Below the pieces are notes generated by a model. The model was not told where the DNA came from. It did no database searches and worked only from the letters and a program-made list of their open reading frames with translations. Source: Diogma glabrata (lineage: Eukaryota > Arthropoda > Insecta > Diptera > Cylindrotomidae). From it: a stretch of DNA of 64,000 bases. Where the stretch lies: assembly GCA_963693315.1 (NCBI GenBank), contig OY856186.1, positions 75,606,837 through 75,670,836 of the forward strand, read 5' to 3'. Shown here one piece after another: positions 22,191 to 34,399 of this stretch (positions are counted from its first letter, which is position 1; each line of letters opens with the position of its first letter). Position numbers and translations under genes: made by a program.

Positions 22191-23849
22191 TTTCTTGGTA
22201 AAACAATTAGTTCTCTTCTGTCAGAAGATCCATAACTCCGTCAACAGATCCATCGTAAATTCAAACAGTTGAAGGCCTTGCAGGCTCGAAATAGTCCAGG
22301 TTTCATCCGATTTAAGAAAAAGACAGCTCACTACAATGTGTCATCAACAACACCAACCCAGTGTGAGAAATTTCACCTATCATTCAAGTCACGAGCTCAT
22401 TCGAGCCAACCTTAGGTCGATTAAAGATTGAGAGAATAAATACTTTCGTAATTGTTTATTTCTACAATGATATAGTTGTTTGCAAAATTCTAAAAAAGTA
22501 TTGTACAAACATGTCACCTGCACTGCAGCGAAATATAGAGAATTTTCCTAAGTCTCGAGATAGTTCCGCCACGAACAATGTCAAGTACCACATGCTATCT
22601 GTTGGAGTTTCAGTATTAAAAACTTAAATTAAAATATCTTGTAAATTGAATTTATCACTGAACTATAATTTTGTGTATTATAACGATCTTAGTATACTTT
22701 TCTTTTCTTTAAAAAACAAAATAAATTTAAAACAATTATTATTACTTCTTTTCGAATTGTACAAGTTAGATCGTTGTAATGAAAAATTATAAATTAAATA
22801 AAAATAAAATAAATTATTAACAAATATATAGAAATAACTAACAATTAGGTGGTTTTTTTCTTTTTCCTGTAGAAATAATAAACCTAAAATAATATAAAAA
22901 TACAGTCCACTCATTCTGCAAAAGAACCAGCATTCCATTATCCAACACTATCAACCCCATTGGGGTTATGTCTTCGTTGCCCAATTCCAAGCTTTCCTTT
23001 GTTACTCTGTTCTTCTTCCGGTAGTTTTTTATTTTTATTATTATTTTTTTATTTGTAAAACATAGTTCCCACTTCCCATAAATAACACGAACAATGTTTG
23101 TCAATCATACAGAGCCATGTAAAAAAATTTAAACTAAGAGACTTCCAGGTATTCAAGTAATGGCGTTAGGATCTTCGGGTCGGGTACCTTATTTTTAGAT
23201 ACATTTTATTTGCTAGTCTTTAACACGACCCATTTGCACCTGGATTGTTTTAAAACCAAAACGTACAAAAGTAAGGAAAAAGCACATAGACACGAGGCCA
23301 CTAGCATCATGAACCTTAAATGTTTCTTAAATGTTTGAATGTTTTGTCTTGCAAGTGGTATCAGGTTTTCTATCTCTGGACCGCATACGACCTACTTATG
23401 GCGTTTAGAATATGTCTCAGAGATGAGGATGTTTGAACCAGTTCTTACAGCTTAATAGGTACAGACAGTTTGTTAGTGGATCGTTGTGAAGTTTCATTAG
23501 TTTAATTAAATATTGTAGGGTCTGATTAATAGTGGATTTTATTTGATTTCAATTGAAGATACAACGATATAAACACATCATAAACACACACCATTAGTTG
23601 TATCGTGCTTTTCACGATAAGTTTCGTGGAACGGCCGAAACTGGCTTGCAAGATTACCTTGATATTCCTTGATATTGTTTCAACTGCGATTAAAACGTCT
23701 GAACACTAACAACGTGGTACTTGTCGGCATATGGAAACCATTGTGACATAATTTAATTTCAAGTCTGTCACAAATAACATATTCGAGGTAGTGAGAAGGT
23801 GTTAGTTCGTCATGAACTTGGATTGCAGACTCCTTAAATAAACGATGAT
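22191..23849. other. Intergenic DNA, nothing recognised
   Basis: 22.2-22.6 kb is of moderate GC content but has no identifiable frame. 22.6-23.1 kb is AT-rich. 23.1-23.85 kb may be the far end of the retroelement called at 23850-24780, since minus-strand scraps such as ESAIQVHDELTPSHYLEY continue beyond its protease. No gene supported. Confidence 0.4.
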
Positions 23850-24780
23850 TTATTTCTTCTCCCTATACATTTGATTGATGCGATCGGACACATTGAATAA
23901 TGTACTGACAGGATCAATTGGACTGGCATAAGAATGCATATTTGCGATTTCAGGCAATGCATAAAAAATGAGTTTAATGGAAAAATTGAAAATTTTGACG
24001 AAATAAATTTTTAGTCGTATTATGATTTCAAATGCTCCGATGCCAGTGATGGTCTTTAAAGATATCGGCGAGTTGACAACAGTTTAAAAATATTTTTGGT
24101 CTCAAAGTTTAGGGTTGTACACCACTGTCCAGCAAGACCCGGCATAGCATTCTTACACCATTTTGAGGTGGGTCATTCACAAATGCAGTTCAAGAAGTAT
24201 TGTACTCTTATATAACTGCGATGTTCTCCGTGGTCTGGGCACGATCGGAAACACCGTCCTTAAATAGGAATCTGTTAGTGTATAAATTGAGTTTTTGATA
24301 ACTAATCAAAATTTTAGTGTCTATGTAGGAATGATCTGGATGTGTAATTAGATGACATTGAGATGGAATGCGAAAAGCAGCATTCTGTGTGGTTTAAAGA
24401 TTTTTGCCTGATGTTTCACGCAACTGTGGCGAGCAGAAACCAGCAAGAGGTTTTAGAACCTTGTTTGATTGCTTAAAGTATACCGAAAATCTGTTTTTCT
24501 TATTGGTATAGTACGCTAAAATATTGTCAAAGATCCCACCCATAGTTTTTGGTGTAGTTTTCGACTATAGGAATCGTGTTTCTGACGCCATCCACCGCCA
24601 AACATCATCCATTATGTCATATCTCTCACGATTGAAAAAAAAGCTCGATGTTACTTTTACCGTTGAGAGTTCAAGGGCTCTTTCAGTGACTATTTTGTTT
24701 AGCGTGGACAGCGACGTATTTATATATCAGGGGGGTCAGAACTACTTTTCTACGCCTTACTAGTTACTTCACCTTTCTTT
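23850..24780 (-). pseudogene. BEL/Pao-like retrotransposon relic with protease motif
   Basis: On the minus strand about 24170-23880 reads CRVLLDSGVQ, the active-site L-DSG of a retropepsin. Further on come ITGIGAFEI and a segment with YALPEIANMHSY; the G-I-G box followed by V-LPEI is typical of BEL/Pao proteases. Upstream (24500-24260) a decayed Cys/His-rich stretch could be the gag zinc knuckle. Multiple frameshifts; no LTR found. Assignment to BEL/Pao rather than another LTR group is tentative. Confidence 0.45.
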
Positions 24781-26229
24781 ATTGCTTCCTTTTTGTTGAA
24801 ATCATTAAGTAGTTTTTCGGCGATTTTTAACCAATTGGTATGACGTCTCTCATAATGACCGCTGACCGCTAACCAAAAATAAAAGTAAGAAAAACAATAA
24901 ATATACTGGGAGTGATTGAACGATGAAGCAAGATTGAACTAAACGTGTTGATTTTACATAAAAATAGAAACAATTTTCTTGACTCAACTATGAGCATGTT
25001 ATCTTATCTTTACATAGTTAATTACGTCTGGATTAAAATTATTTCTCATTTTTAAACGTTGACTTTGGACTTAAATGTTAAAAAAAACTAAACGAAATTT
25101 TTATCAATTTTATAGTTTTGAGATAATTTTATATTGGTGCCAATCGTTTATTTCGTATTAATGAGTAATAGTTGTTATCATAGTTTTTTGTTGCTTTTAA
25201 AATAATAAAAACTGTTTAAAAAAAGACAAACGATTTTTGTTCAAGTAATTGATTAAGTTATTTTATTTATTTGACAACAATAATCTTAACCTTATTTTTA
25301 GAATATGTTTTTTAAGGAACCATGTGACCGCAGTCTGGCATGTAGTTTGTTAACTCTTTTATGCTGTTCTGATATGCAAGAACTTAAGACCTTTTTTTTC
25401 ATCGTAAAGAGTTTTAAACGAACGTACGTAAGCTTTATTGTCATCTTTAATAGGTTTAAGACCACCAAATTAAGAATCACCAAATGTCATGTGTGACACG
25501 ACCCAAAGATTATCAGTTGTCAACGGAGTATAAGTTCCGGTCCATCTAGATTTTTACGCTGATCATATTTCAACTCCATCCACAGAGTCCAGCAGTCGTA
25601 TTCTGGTCTTTTGTTGATAATTTTGGTTTATGTTTGGGTTTTTGTTTTCTTTTTTCTAATGCTGGGCAAACGGTTGTGATTTTGAGTGAAGCAGAGCCAT
25701 CTTAATACCAACATAATACCGTACTCTAGAGAATAACCAACTTTGAGTAGACACAATCGATCCCTTGACACGGGACGCACAGCACTGAATTGCCTCTCGA
25801 ACTGCTTGTTACGTGAACTATCTACGATCATAATCGTATACGTTATTGTATATAGTTGATTGTAGTTGTCCAATAATAAAAAGCTGTTATCATTATTTTC
25901 GTACATAGTCTGTAGTCTGAGTTCAAAAAACTTTCGAATCAAATTTAAGTAATAAAGAAATTTGTTTGTTTCTATATAATTTAATTTTAGTAACTGTAAT
26001 TCTCTTTGATGACTTGATTCTGTATACATGATTGTTTTATTATTTCTAATATCTTTGAATTGCAAATTTTTTTTTATCTATGTATTTTACAGACATAGAT
26101 AAGACGATAGTAAAACAAAAGTTTTTTTGAAGGAATCGAGTTTGATTTAGAAAAATCGAGAAAGATTGAAACATTTCGAAATAAAAATTTAATAAACTAT
26201 CGATTGCTTAGTTTTTGCAGGGTTATTAC
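24781..26229. other. AT-rich DNA with one long unrecognised open frame
   Basis: A minus-strand frame of about 145 codons (25628-26065) has no ATG at its start (a TTG). Its first ATG is at about codon 13. It includes DSSRNKQFERQFSAVRPVSR and ends KKKTKTQT. No family is recognised and no splice signals fit. It is the longest anonymous frame in the window, so it is recorded here rather than dismissed. The remainder of this stretch is AT-rich without features. Confidence 0.35.
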
Positions 26230-27120
26230 CAAAAACGTGAGTTTGTTTTCCTGTCGCCTTGGAACATTACAAAAGAAAAAATTGAAAAAATCACGGTTAT
26301 AGGAAATCTAAAGATTGACCACAAACTATAGCGGTCGGCATATCAATTAAAATGTTATTTGGAGGTGGTTGGGAGTGGAAAAAAATTATTTTTGACCTTG
26401 AGTGGGGTGTCATATGAAAGGTGAATTTTTTGTCCAAAATTTCCACCATTTTTCCTGTAATTTAGTTATTTTCAAAAATGTGAAATTTTTTTCCTGTTTG
26501 CTCCTTGACTTCGAACATTACAAAAAAAAATGGAAAAAATTCACGGTTAAAGGAAATGTTGTAAAGATTGACCACAAACTATAGCGGTCGGCTTATCAAT
26601 TAAAATGTTATTTGTAGGAGAAGGGGGTGTTGGGAGTGGAAATTAAAAAAAAAATTATTATTGACCTTGACAAGTGGGTCATATGAAAGGTGTTTTTTTT
26701 TTTTAGTCCAAAACAATTTTTGTTGTAATTTTTGAAAGCTCAGTTTTCAAATTATTTGCAAAAATGTGAAATATTATGAAAAATGTGAAAAATATAGCGG
26801 TCGGTTCATCATTTGAAATGTTATTTAGAGGTCGTTAGGAGTAGAAATATATAAAAAAAATTACCTTTGACCGTGACAAGTGGGGTGTCATATGAAAGGT
26901 GATTTTTTTCTGGTCCAAAACGATTTTCCTTGTAATTTTTCGAAAGCACAGTTTTCGACTTATTTTCAAAAATGTAAAATTTTTTTCCACCCCCCTTCCT
27001 TAACTTCGAATATTACAAATGAAAAAAATGGAAAAAATCCACGGTTAAAAGAAATGTTGTAAAGATGGAATGAAAACTATAGTTTCATTTCGTCGTCTTA
27101 TCATTTGAAATGATATTAGG
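26230..27120. repeat. Satellite-like tandem repeat, about 215-255-bp unit
   Basis: The block GGGGTGTCATATGAAAGGTG occurs near 26403 and 26881, with a shorter variant near 26673. CTATAGCGGTCGG recurs near 26326, 26581 and 26796. Each unit also has GGAAAAAAT-CACGGTTA and a long T run. About three and a half diverged copies. A related block, CTTTCAAATGACACCCCACTT, appears at 58770-58790 in the Spire intron. Short frames here (26402-26584, 26880-27062) arise from the repeat. Confidence 0.75.
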
Positions 27121-27789
27121 TGAATTTTTTTCCAAAATAAATTTTTTTTGCGAAGACAACGTTATTGATTTATTTCAAAAATTGTTTTTTTGAGAAGAAC
27201 TATTCTCGTAGAATATTATGCACATGAAACTCTCGGCGAACGAGTTATATTTGCTCTTGTATGAATTTTTTTCCTCTTTCATTCCGTTTTTCTTAGAACA
27301 TGAAACTGTAAAATCTTTGAAGCTGTATTAATTAACAACCAATATACTATTATTTTGGTACTATACTATCAGGCTGTGATTTGATGAAATCGAATATGCC
27401 TCTCCCATATTAAATTTTCATTATTTTCATTTGCTTCAAGAAGATTAATTTTATATTAGTTTTCTGTTATCAGAAAATAACAATTTATATCTTGTGTTTC
27501 ATTGAATTTTTTATTTCATTTATGTGTCATGGACGTTTTTTTGGCATCATAAATTGTCTGGTAATTGATTGAGTTGTAAGGAACTTATACTCTCATCTTA
27601 TCAGTGAATAGAAATATGATTTAAAATTAGATAAATTAAGTGAATACGATTAGCTTTGGATTATTAAAATAAAATTCTTGAGCATATTCGTTTCATTTTA
27701 TACCACAATTATTAAGGCTAGGTTTAGATAGGTTCTAATGCGTCTTATCATTGTAATGCGTGTCTTTCACCGGAAAACAGCATATCAGT

Positions 27790-28330
27790 GGTATGGAAAC
27801 TTCAGTAATTCCGATAACTATGTTCGGTAAGTAAATGTCTAAAGAGTTGGCTAAGAGTTCTTCAGGAAGGTTCACAGTCTCTGAACCGGCAACAGGTATA
27901 TCGAAGGAAATGATAAGATCCAACCGGCAGGTTGCTTCTAAGATGTTTTCTTATCACAGGATCGATTGCAGAGTGATGGTAAGACTATTGACTGAGTTTA
28001 GGTGGGAAATGACTGACCTAAAAAGGAACAAATAGTGCGTCGGCTCCTAGGGCTCAGCAGTCGTATGTTGGGATCATGCGATCTACGGATGGAAAATTTC
28101 TGCAATTATGTCGCTAATGTGACCCTAAGAGACCATGCTGATATGCCTCGAATAGCAGTAGGCATATGCAGCTCTTTATACGAAATGGTTAGAACTTGGT
28201 TAGAATTTAAAACGGGTTATTTTCATGAATAATAACAAATGCATTGCTCGTGGTGTGGATGAAACCAAATTGCATGTTCTTCTTAAATGTCCGCGAACGA
28301 TCTTAGATTGTCTATAAATAATTAATTAAC
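27790..28330 (+). pseudogene. R1/I-like non-LTR element C-terminus (RNase H end and zinc knuckle)
   Basis: The frame from 27835 reads ELAKSSSGRFTVSEPATGIS followed by KEMIRSN. This matches the end of the RNase H domain of R1-like elements (ADELAR-GS---VGPEP--GIS---I). It continues with DCRVMVRLLTEF and, at 28220-28310, CIARGVDETKLHVLLKCPR. The latter is the C-x(3)-G-x-DET-HVL-CP zinc knuckle that ends such ORFs. Frameshifts separate the pieces. This clade differs from the Jockey copies, which lack RNase H. Confidence 0.55.
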
Positions 28331-29039
28331 ACTTTAACAGCAAATATTCTCAGTGGAGCCCATGGCATGGCTCAATGAACATTCGAAACCTAAAAAACTT
28401 CGATGCATAAAACAGACTAATTTTTCAATTGAACTACCTTCAACAACTTCACCTATTCTTCCATTACAATTTTCATTTAACGTTTTTCGTTTTTCTCTAT
28501 GAAACGTGATGCATTCATTGCAAATTAAATAGTGAACAAAAGTGATTTTTCGTACGTGACTTTAAACGTGTGAAATAGTTTGTTTTAGTTTTCTACCTAG
28601 CTTTTCGTTGAATGAAACTGAATAAGCAATAAAAGTTTTTGATTTTTACTATTATTTTGTTTCAGTTTGTTCTCAGTATCTTCTCAGGATTTCGTAATGC
28701 AATTTAAATGCATGTTAATTATGAATTTATTTTTACCGTTGTCGAATTAATCAAATTCGAAAATACATCACCTTTTCATTTCGACTGAAAATGACATCGT
28801 CGGTGATCACCATCAAACGCATGGGATCTAAATGAAACATGGTCATACGATCCGGGTTCAATTGAAAGTTGAAGATTTGAATTTCTTTCAAAATTGGACA
28901 AAGTCCCCTGGTCTCCCAGTTGCGACCTTTTGGAACACGATTATTTTTTTTTGTTAAGTCTAGATTGAACTCTTGAAATGTTTGCGCAATGATTCTTATT
29001 TTTACAGTCAAAAACATCATTCAGAACGATTGATTGCGG

Positions 29040-29290
29040 CTTTTGCCTTTTAGGGATAACACTCCATCAAAGAAAACGAATTTTGTTGGTTTCAAGAATT
29101 ACATTTTCGACGCCCTAGTATCATCGATGACATTTGTAAAGGTCATAATTTGACATCGAAAACTGAAGAGAACGTCAATGGTGTCCTCAAAACGATTGAA
29201 GAAGATAGACATGCAGCATGTGACATATAGGAAGATCAAAGATTCTTTGAACATTAACATGAAAGAAAAAAATCGAAATTTTGCTTGACA
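29040..29290 (+). pseudogene. mariner-like transposase HTH fragment
   Basis: In shifting frames the sequence reads EENVNGVLKTIEEDRH then TYRKIKDSLNINM. This resembles the second helix-turn-helix of mariner transposases (ENV--V---I--DRR-T-REIA--L-IS). Upstream pieces containing NEFCWFQELHFRRP fit the preceding linker. No DDD catalytic core or terminal repeats were seen. Call based on one motif. Confidence 0.4.
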
Positions 29291-29589
29291 TTCTACGTGT
29301 CAAATGTTGCAAATAACAATAAAACGAGTCAATTTAGGAAGATCAAATTTGAAATATAACATTTTAACTGAAGATTAGCATCAGCCAACAGTTTGGGTGT
29401 TTCAAAATAAGTAAAAACCACCAAAGTTTGTTCACTCCGTGTTGCTAAGAAAATATACTTGCATGTTTTGTATCAAAAAGTGTCATTTTATTACAATTGT
29501 TTTTGAAACCTAAAGCAACGCAAATGATTTCAGAACTATTAGAAACCGAGCTTATGTACCAAGACGGTTATTAAGTTTCATCATAACCG

Positions 29590-30000
29590 AGAGACAAGAT
29601 TTGGAGTTATTGGCATTTCAAATAATCATTTGTATATAAGCCGCGCTTCTTTCACTTTCTCTAATTTTGCTCAAAAGCTTTCGAAACTATGGTCAATCAC
29701 AGCAAAAGCTGAACACTAAGCTTGTGTACTGGGTTTTATCAAAATCATATGATGTGACTTCAAATGATTGAATTTTGACATAAAAAGGCGTTCGTGAGTC
29801 TCCTCCCCCTTTGTCAAGTTTTGCCCAAAATTATTTAGAACTACATGTAAAACCGGAGTTTTCATTAAAATTCAGTAATAGAATTTAGAGCTATTTAAGT
29901 TTGAAATAAATATGTGCTCGCGGACCCGCTCTCCTTTTGCTTTAATTTTGCCAAAAAGCTTTTAGGACCACCGCCTCCTGCAGCCAAACAATTTTTTTAA
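29590..30000. repeat. Diverged short tandem repeat, about 130-160-bp period
   Basis: The pattern (T/C)TTTGTCAAGTTTTGCCCAA followed by an AGCTTT-like box recurs in altered form near 29665, 29812 and 29937. Each occurrence is preceded by a CG-containing segment. Strongly degenerate. It resembles the family at 34.4-35.6 kb in base pattern, but I could not align them convincingly. Confidence 0.4.
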
Positions 30001-31947
30001 ATCAGACTGGTATTGTTGGCAATTTCAACCGCACATGACGGCTGCTAAAACAGCCGGACATTTTCCTTGCTTATTTAGACTTTATCATCCAAAACATCGT
30101 GAAATGCTAAATAAATGTAGGTAAAATGATGAAATTTTTTTTGAGATTGTAATACCTACTTCCAAGAACAATAAGAACTTTATCCAAAAAAGATAGTAAC
30201 AGTTATAAAAATCTATAAATCACAACTAATTCTCTGAATTAATCAAATTGACTATTTGTCATTGTTAATTTTACAACCTTATCCACATACGCCAGCTTCA
30301 GTGTTCAATAAATTTTGTATGTTTTTTTATTAACATATAAAATAAATTGCTTCCCATCCTCCCATATGAGGGTCAAAAGGTGTAATTTAGCTAATACTAA
30401 TTTAGCGGAAGAGCATTGCATATCCTCTAAAATCGAAGTACGTCTGCCAAGTAGCACTATTGTAATTTGCTCATTTGATCATCACCAGCTCGAAGTACGT
30501 CTTGTAATCGAAGTGCTTCTTGGTCTAGATACTACAATCACTATCAGATACAATAGGGGAACTGCGTGCCTGGCGAAGTTTAATTCCGGCTAGTTTCCAT
30601 CATGTGAATCCGAGAAGTTATTTCACTAGTACAGTACAAATGCAGAACTGCACGCAATAGAAAACATGAAAACGGATTTAAATGATTACGGAACAGGAAC
30701 TCTGACAACTCCAAAAGTCGAAGAAACCAGTACCATCACACACACAAATCCAACTACCACCAAGACATTTAGATAATCTAGAATGTTTTACTAAACCCAA
30801 GTAACTCGTGCTCATACCCCATTTGTCATACCTTCGTAATTTAAATAGTCATAGTAGATATTACAGTATAACGACCCATTTTTGCGCCCATGTAACGGCT
30901 ATTGTTGAACCAAACAAGAACACTAACATCAACGTTGCATCACAATACCAATAAAGTTGCACATAATATACATGCGATAGTTGAATTATAATGAAAGAAA
31001 TAACTAATTGTTGCTCCAATGGTAACGGCGAACATTGAACCAAAAAAAATGCTACTGTTGAATGGAAAATAACCGTATCCAATGACGAAGTCAAAATTTA
31101 TCGCTGCATCCGAAAAACATGCACTTGTTGAATATGTCTTGATGATGGTAAAGCTGTTGTGGTGGTAATAACCATAAAATGAAACTTTTGGGACCATAAA
31201 ATGGAACTTGGTCTACACAATTCATCAAATTACGATCGCCTACACGATCGAGTAAAACAACTAATAAAAAAAAAAAAATTGTACACTAAAAAAAAAATTT
31301 GAAGTAATGACAACTTCATCTTGAAGTTGGCAGTTTATTATTCAAACAAAGAAAAAATGTTTGCAATCAATTTCACCGTGATTGGGACAACAACACCTAA
31401 ACATTTTTCTGACAACAGAATGAGGTTTATTTAAAATATAAAGTGTTAAATCCATAACAAAAGTTGATTAAAGTTAATAACTATTTCCATGAACGAAATT
31501 TTCTTTGGCCTTATAGCATGCCTTTTTCATTTTAAAATTTAATTATTTGAGATTTATCTATATTTTATTTTCACATAAATATTTCGGGTGACTGTCTCAA
31601 CTACATCGGTTTATAATTGTACAGTTGTTTAAGCCATTTCGTAGTTCGATTCGCCATATTTGACCCCACGATGAGGTTGAGACAACTGCATTTCGATTGG
31701 AAATAGAACATGTTTTTTCAGTGTACTTACTATTCCTTTAACTAATTTAATTTCTTTCTAAGTTCACATCAGTTTTCTCGATATTCATTTTGACAGGTAC
31801 CGTGCGACGAAATACAAAAAAAAATTCCTATTATTAGATTAAATTTTCCTAATTTCACTATATAATTTTCTATTAATTATTAATTTATCTACAAATGAGA
31901 ATGAGAATGTTCTCTATTTTATTTTATTTATTAACTAATAAATTTAA

Positions 31948-32082
31948 ATGGTTGAGTATATTCACCGACTGCATGTTATCATGCACACACGTAGCACTAC
32001 ATATCAACCAAAATATGATGAATACTCATCATATGAAAAACCAAAACAGCAAAAGAAAAAACACAGTAAATTCAGGGTTTAG
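31948..32082 (+). CDS. Possible small ORF (44 residues)
   Basis: An ATG-initiated 44-codon frame. Its second half reads TTYQPKYDEYSSYEKPKQQ and ends KKKHSKFRV. This hydrophilic Tyr/Lys/Gln-rich tail resembles secreted or cuticle-type insect peptides, but no signal peptide is visible. It overlaps in another frame a 79-codon frame (31895-32134), so only one at most is real. AATAAA-like motifs follow near 32180. Weak. Confidence 0.2.
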   Translation: MVEYIHRLHVIMHTRSTTYQPKYDEYSSYEKPKQQKKKHSKFRV

Positions 32083-32591
32083 AAATGTAAAGAAAGAGAT
32101 GATAAATTATATCAATAGCCTTGATTCGTTTTAAAAAAAGTTTTGAATTTAAGGCAGATGAATTGTTTCAAAGACAAATAATAAAAAAATAATAAAAAAC
32201 TAATAATATACTTAGCTATTGTGTGTTTTATTTTTGTCCGGCAAAGGTAGATTATTGAAGTGCCGGATCAATCGATACTTGCCGATAGTTGAGTATTTCT
32301 GATGCAAGGAAATTATAATATTGAGACACCACAATCCCATGGTAAGGGATTCACAAAAAATTCGCTCTTCACTTGCAAAACAAACCATTTTGTACTACAC
32401 GGTTTACTAAGATTTCTTATAACAGAACACAATATACAAAAGAAAAGTTTACTTTAACAAAGATAATATCTCAAACAAAAAAAATGAAAAAACAAAGAAA
32501 CCCAAGATATAATAAACAAAAAAAATGATATTAGCTGTGACAACCTAATAAATCTGTTGAATATGCCGATTTCAAAACTAATTCCAACTAA

Positions 32592-32810
32592 TTATTCATT
32601 AAGTGTGACCGAATTTGAGTTATCAATACTAAATTCAGTTATAGAAGACGAATCGCAATTACTTTTAACGAATATTGATTGTAATGACTGCAAATCTGTT
32701 ACCGTAACCTTTGATTGATCCTCACAAACACCTTGCTCATAAACTTTTTTTTCATTGACCGCACTATCTTTTATCACCGATTCTTGTATGCGTTCTTCTT
32801 AGCTTACATG
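32592..32810 (-). CDS. Possible terminal exon of an unrecognised gene
   Basis: The minus-strand frame can be read back to about 32804, starting EERIQESVIKDSAVNE. It ends SSSITEFSIDNSNSVTLNE and a stop. The acidic, Ser/Asn-rich composition with no long homopolymers is more protein-like than its surroundings. A possible acceptor AG precedes it, but the pyrimidine tract is poor. I recognise no domain. Confidence 0.2.
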
Positions 32811-33166
32811 AAAACCAGCAATAAATTTTCTTTGAGATAGATGACAACTACAGTAGTGAGAATGGCTATCCAGACCTTGTTTTCCGATTACTGTCTGTAG
32901 TTCTAGTAAAACGATGATGATAACCCCATCCCTTTCTTGATTTTACTGCTTAGAGTAATAGGCGTTTGATTTAATGATCATTAGCAGTGAGGGGGACACA
33001 ACAGTTTCTTTAATGAACTGTTGTAAGAACAACAATTCACGTTTTACTCAACAACCCAATCCTCAAATTTTTTCAATCTCCGTGCGTCATATATCACTCA
33101 TGCAATTCCATATCTAAAACGGTAAAAATTGCCAATCAACGAAATTTACACAAACAATCTAAATCC

Positions 33167-33191
33167 ATATGCTGGATTTAATCCAGCATAT
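33167..33191. repeat. Perfect 25-bp palindrome
   Basis: Twelve-base arms, ATATGCTGGATT and AATCCAGCATAT, around a single T. A perfect hairpin in otherwise plain AT-rich DNA; no T run follows, so it is not a terminator-like structure. Confidence 0.9.
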
Positions 33192-34399
33192 CAAAAACAC
33201 ACAGATTGAAGAACTAATTTCTTGTTTAACTTATGATTAGCCTAAAAATTTAATAATCTAAAAAGTGTGAATCATTCATTACCATCTCTAATTTAGTTTT
33301 AATATATGGTAACGTTTTCTTTTATATTTACCGTATTCTTGCTACCATATGATTTTAGTATACTCAAAGTCATTATTAAATAATAACTTCATTATAACAA
33401 ACATTTAACATGTTAAACGTTTAGATGGATAAAAGTAGTACGTACTTTAGAAAACCCATTTCAGACCTAATCTCTCCTCATATAAATCAGTTAAATAGCT
33501 CATAAATAAAAAATCAATAATACATATCTTGATTGAAAAAAAAACACTCTTACCACTACCATAATATTTTGTTTTAAAGTAGAACCAACGAAAAAAAACA
33601 AATCTTTTTAAATTTCTCACGTTTTTTTCTGTTCTGTTTCTTCTTTTAAAAATTAAAGAAATCTTTTCTATTTGAAACAATTTTAGAATTTTTTTTTGTT
33701 AATCGGGTTCAAGTGTAATCTACTTTATAGATTTTTGTTACAATAAAATGAAGCTTGCATTCATTGATCTAAATTCTAAAACGAATTTGGAATTTGTTCC
33801 TAATCTATGATTAAGTATATTATGTAATGTAATTTGCGTATCCTCGTTGCGTTAGTTTTGTTAAAATTATGAATATTATGAAGTTTACAATTTATATTCT
33901 TGAATATTGTTAACGACTTCCTTCGTAAAATAAAATTGCTTAACTCAATCATTCAATTTTCTGATTGAAAGTAATATTATATTTGTGACGAAATGGAAGT
34001 ACTCATAAAATTAATTTATTGATTTAAAATTGATTTTCCGCATAATTAAGGAAAGAACTTTATTACAATTTTAACGGAAATGATTTAAAATAAATTTATT
34101 TAATTTATATTGAGTTTTGGAAGTCAATTTTACCACCCACGTAACATCACTGAATGGCCGTACAGTTGGGGCATTTTATACCAGCCGACTGAATTCTTGA
34201 TATAATGAACGCCAAAAAAAATATTACGACGCTGATGCATAGACTAACTTCAAAACTGCTCTGGAAACAGAATGTTCTGGATGTATAGTGAGCAAATATT
34301 TCAATTAATGGGTAACCGATGTAACCGTAGTTCTAATTATAAAAACATTAAAGAAAGTTGGAGTATCCCAACAGAAATAAATATTGTTGTACGAATAGA

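Larger units (their letters stand above)
30001..34399. other. AT-rich intergenic DNA with two possible small coding segments
   Basis: Mostly featureless. 30850-31200 has short repeated motifs built around GTTGAA. Two segments with protein-like composition are listed separately (31948-32082 plus, 32592-32810 minus). No transposon domain recognised. Confidence 0.45.

Noticed and set aside
33167..33191. Perfect palindrome as a transcription terminator
   Set aside because: No T run follows, and this is an animal nuclear genome where such terminators are not used.
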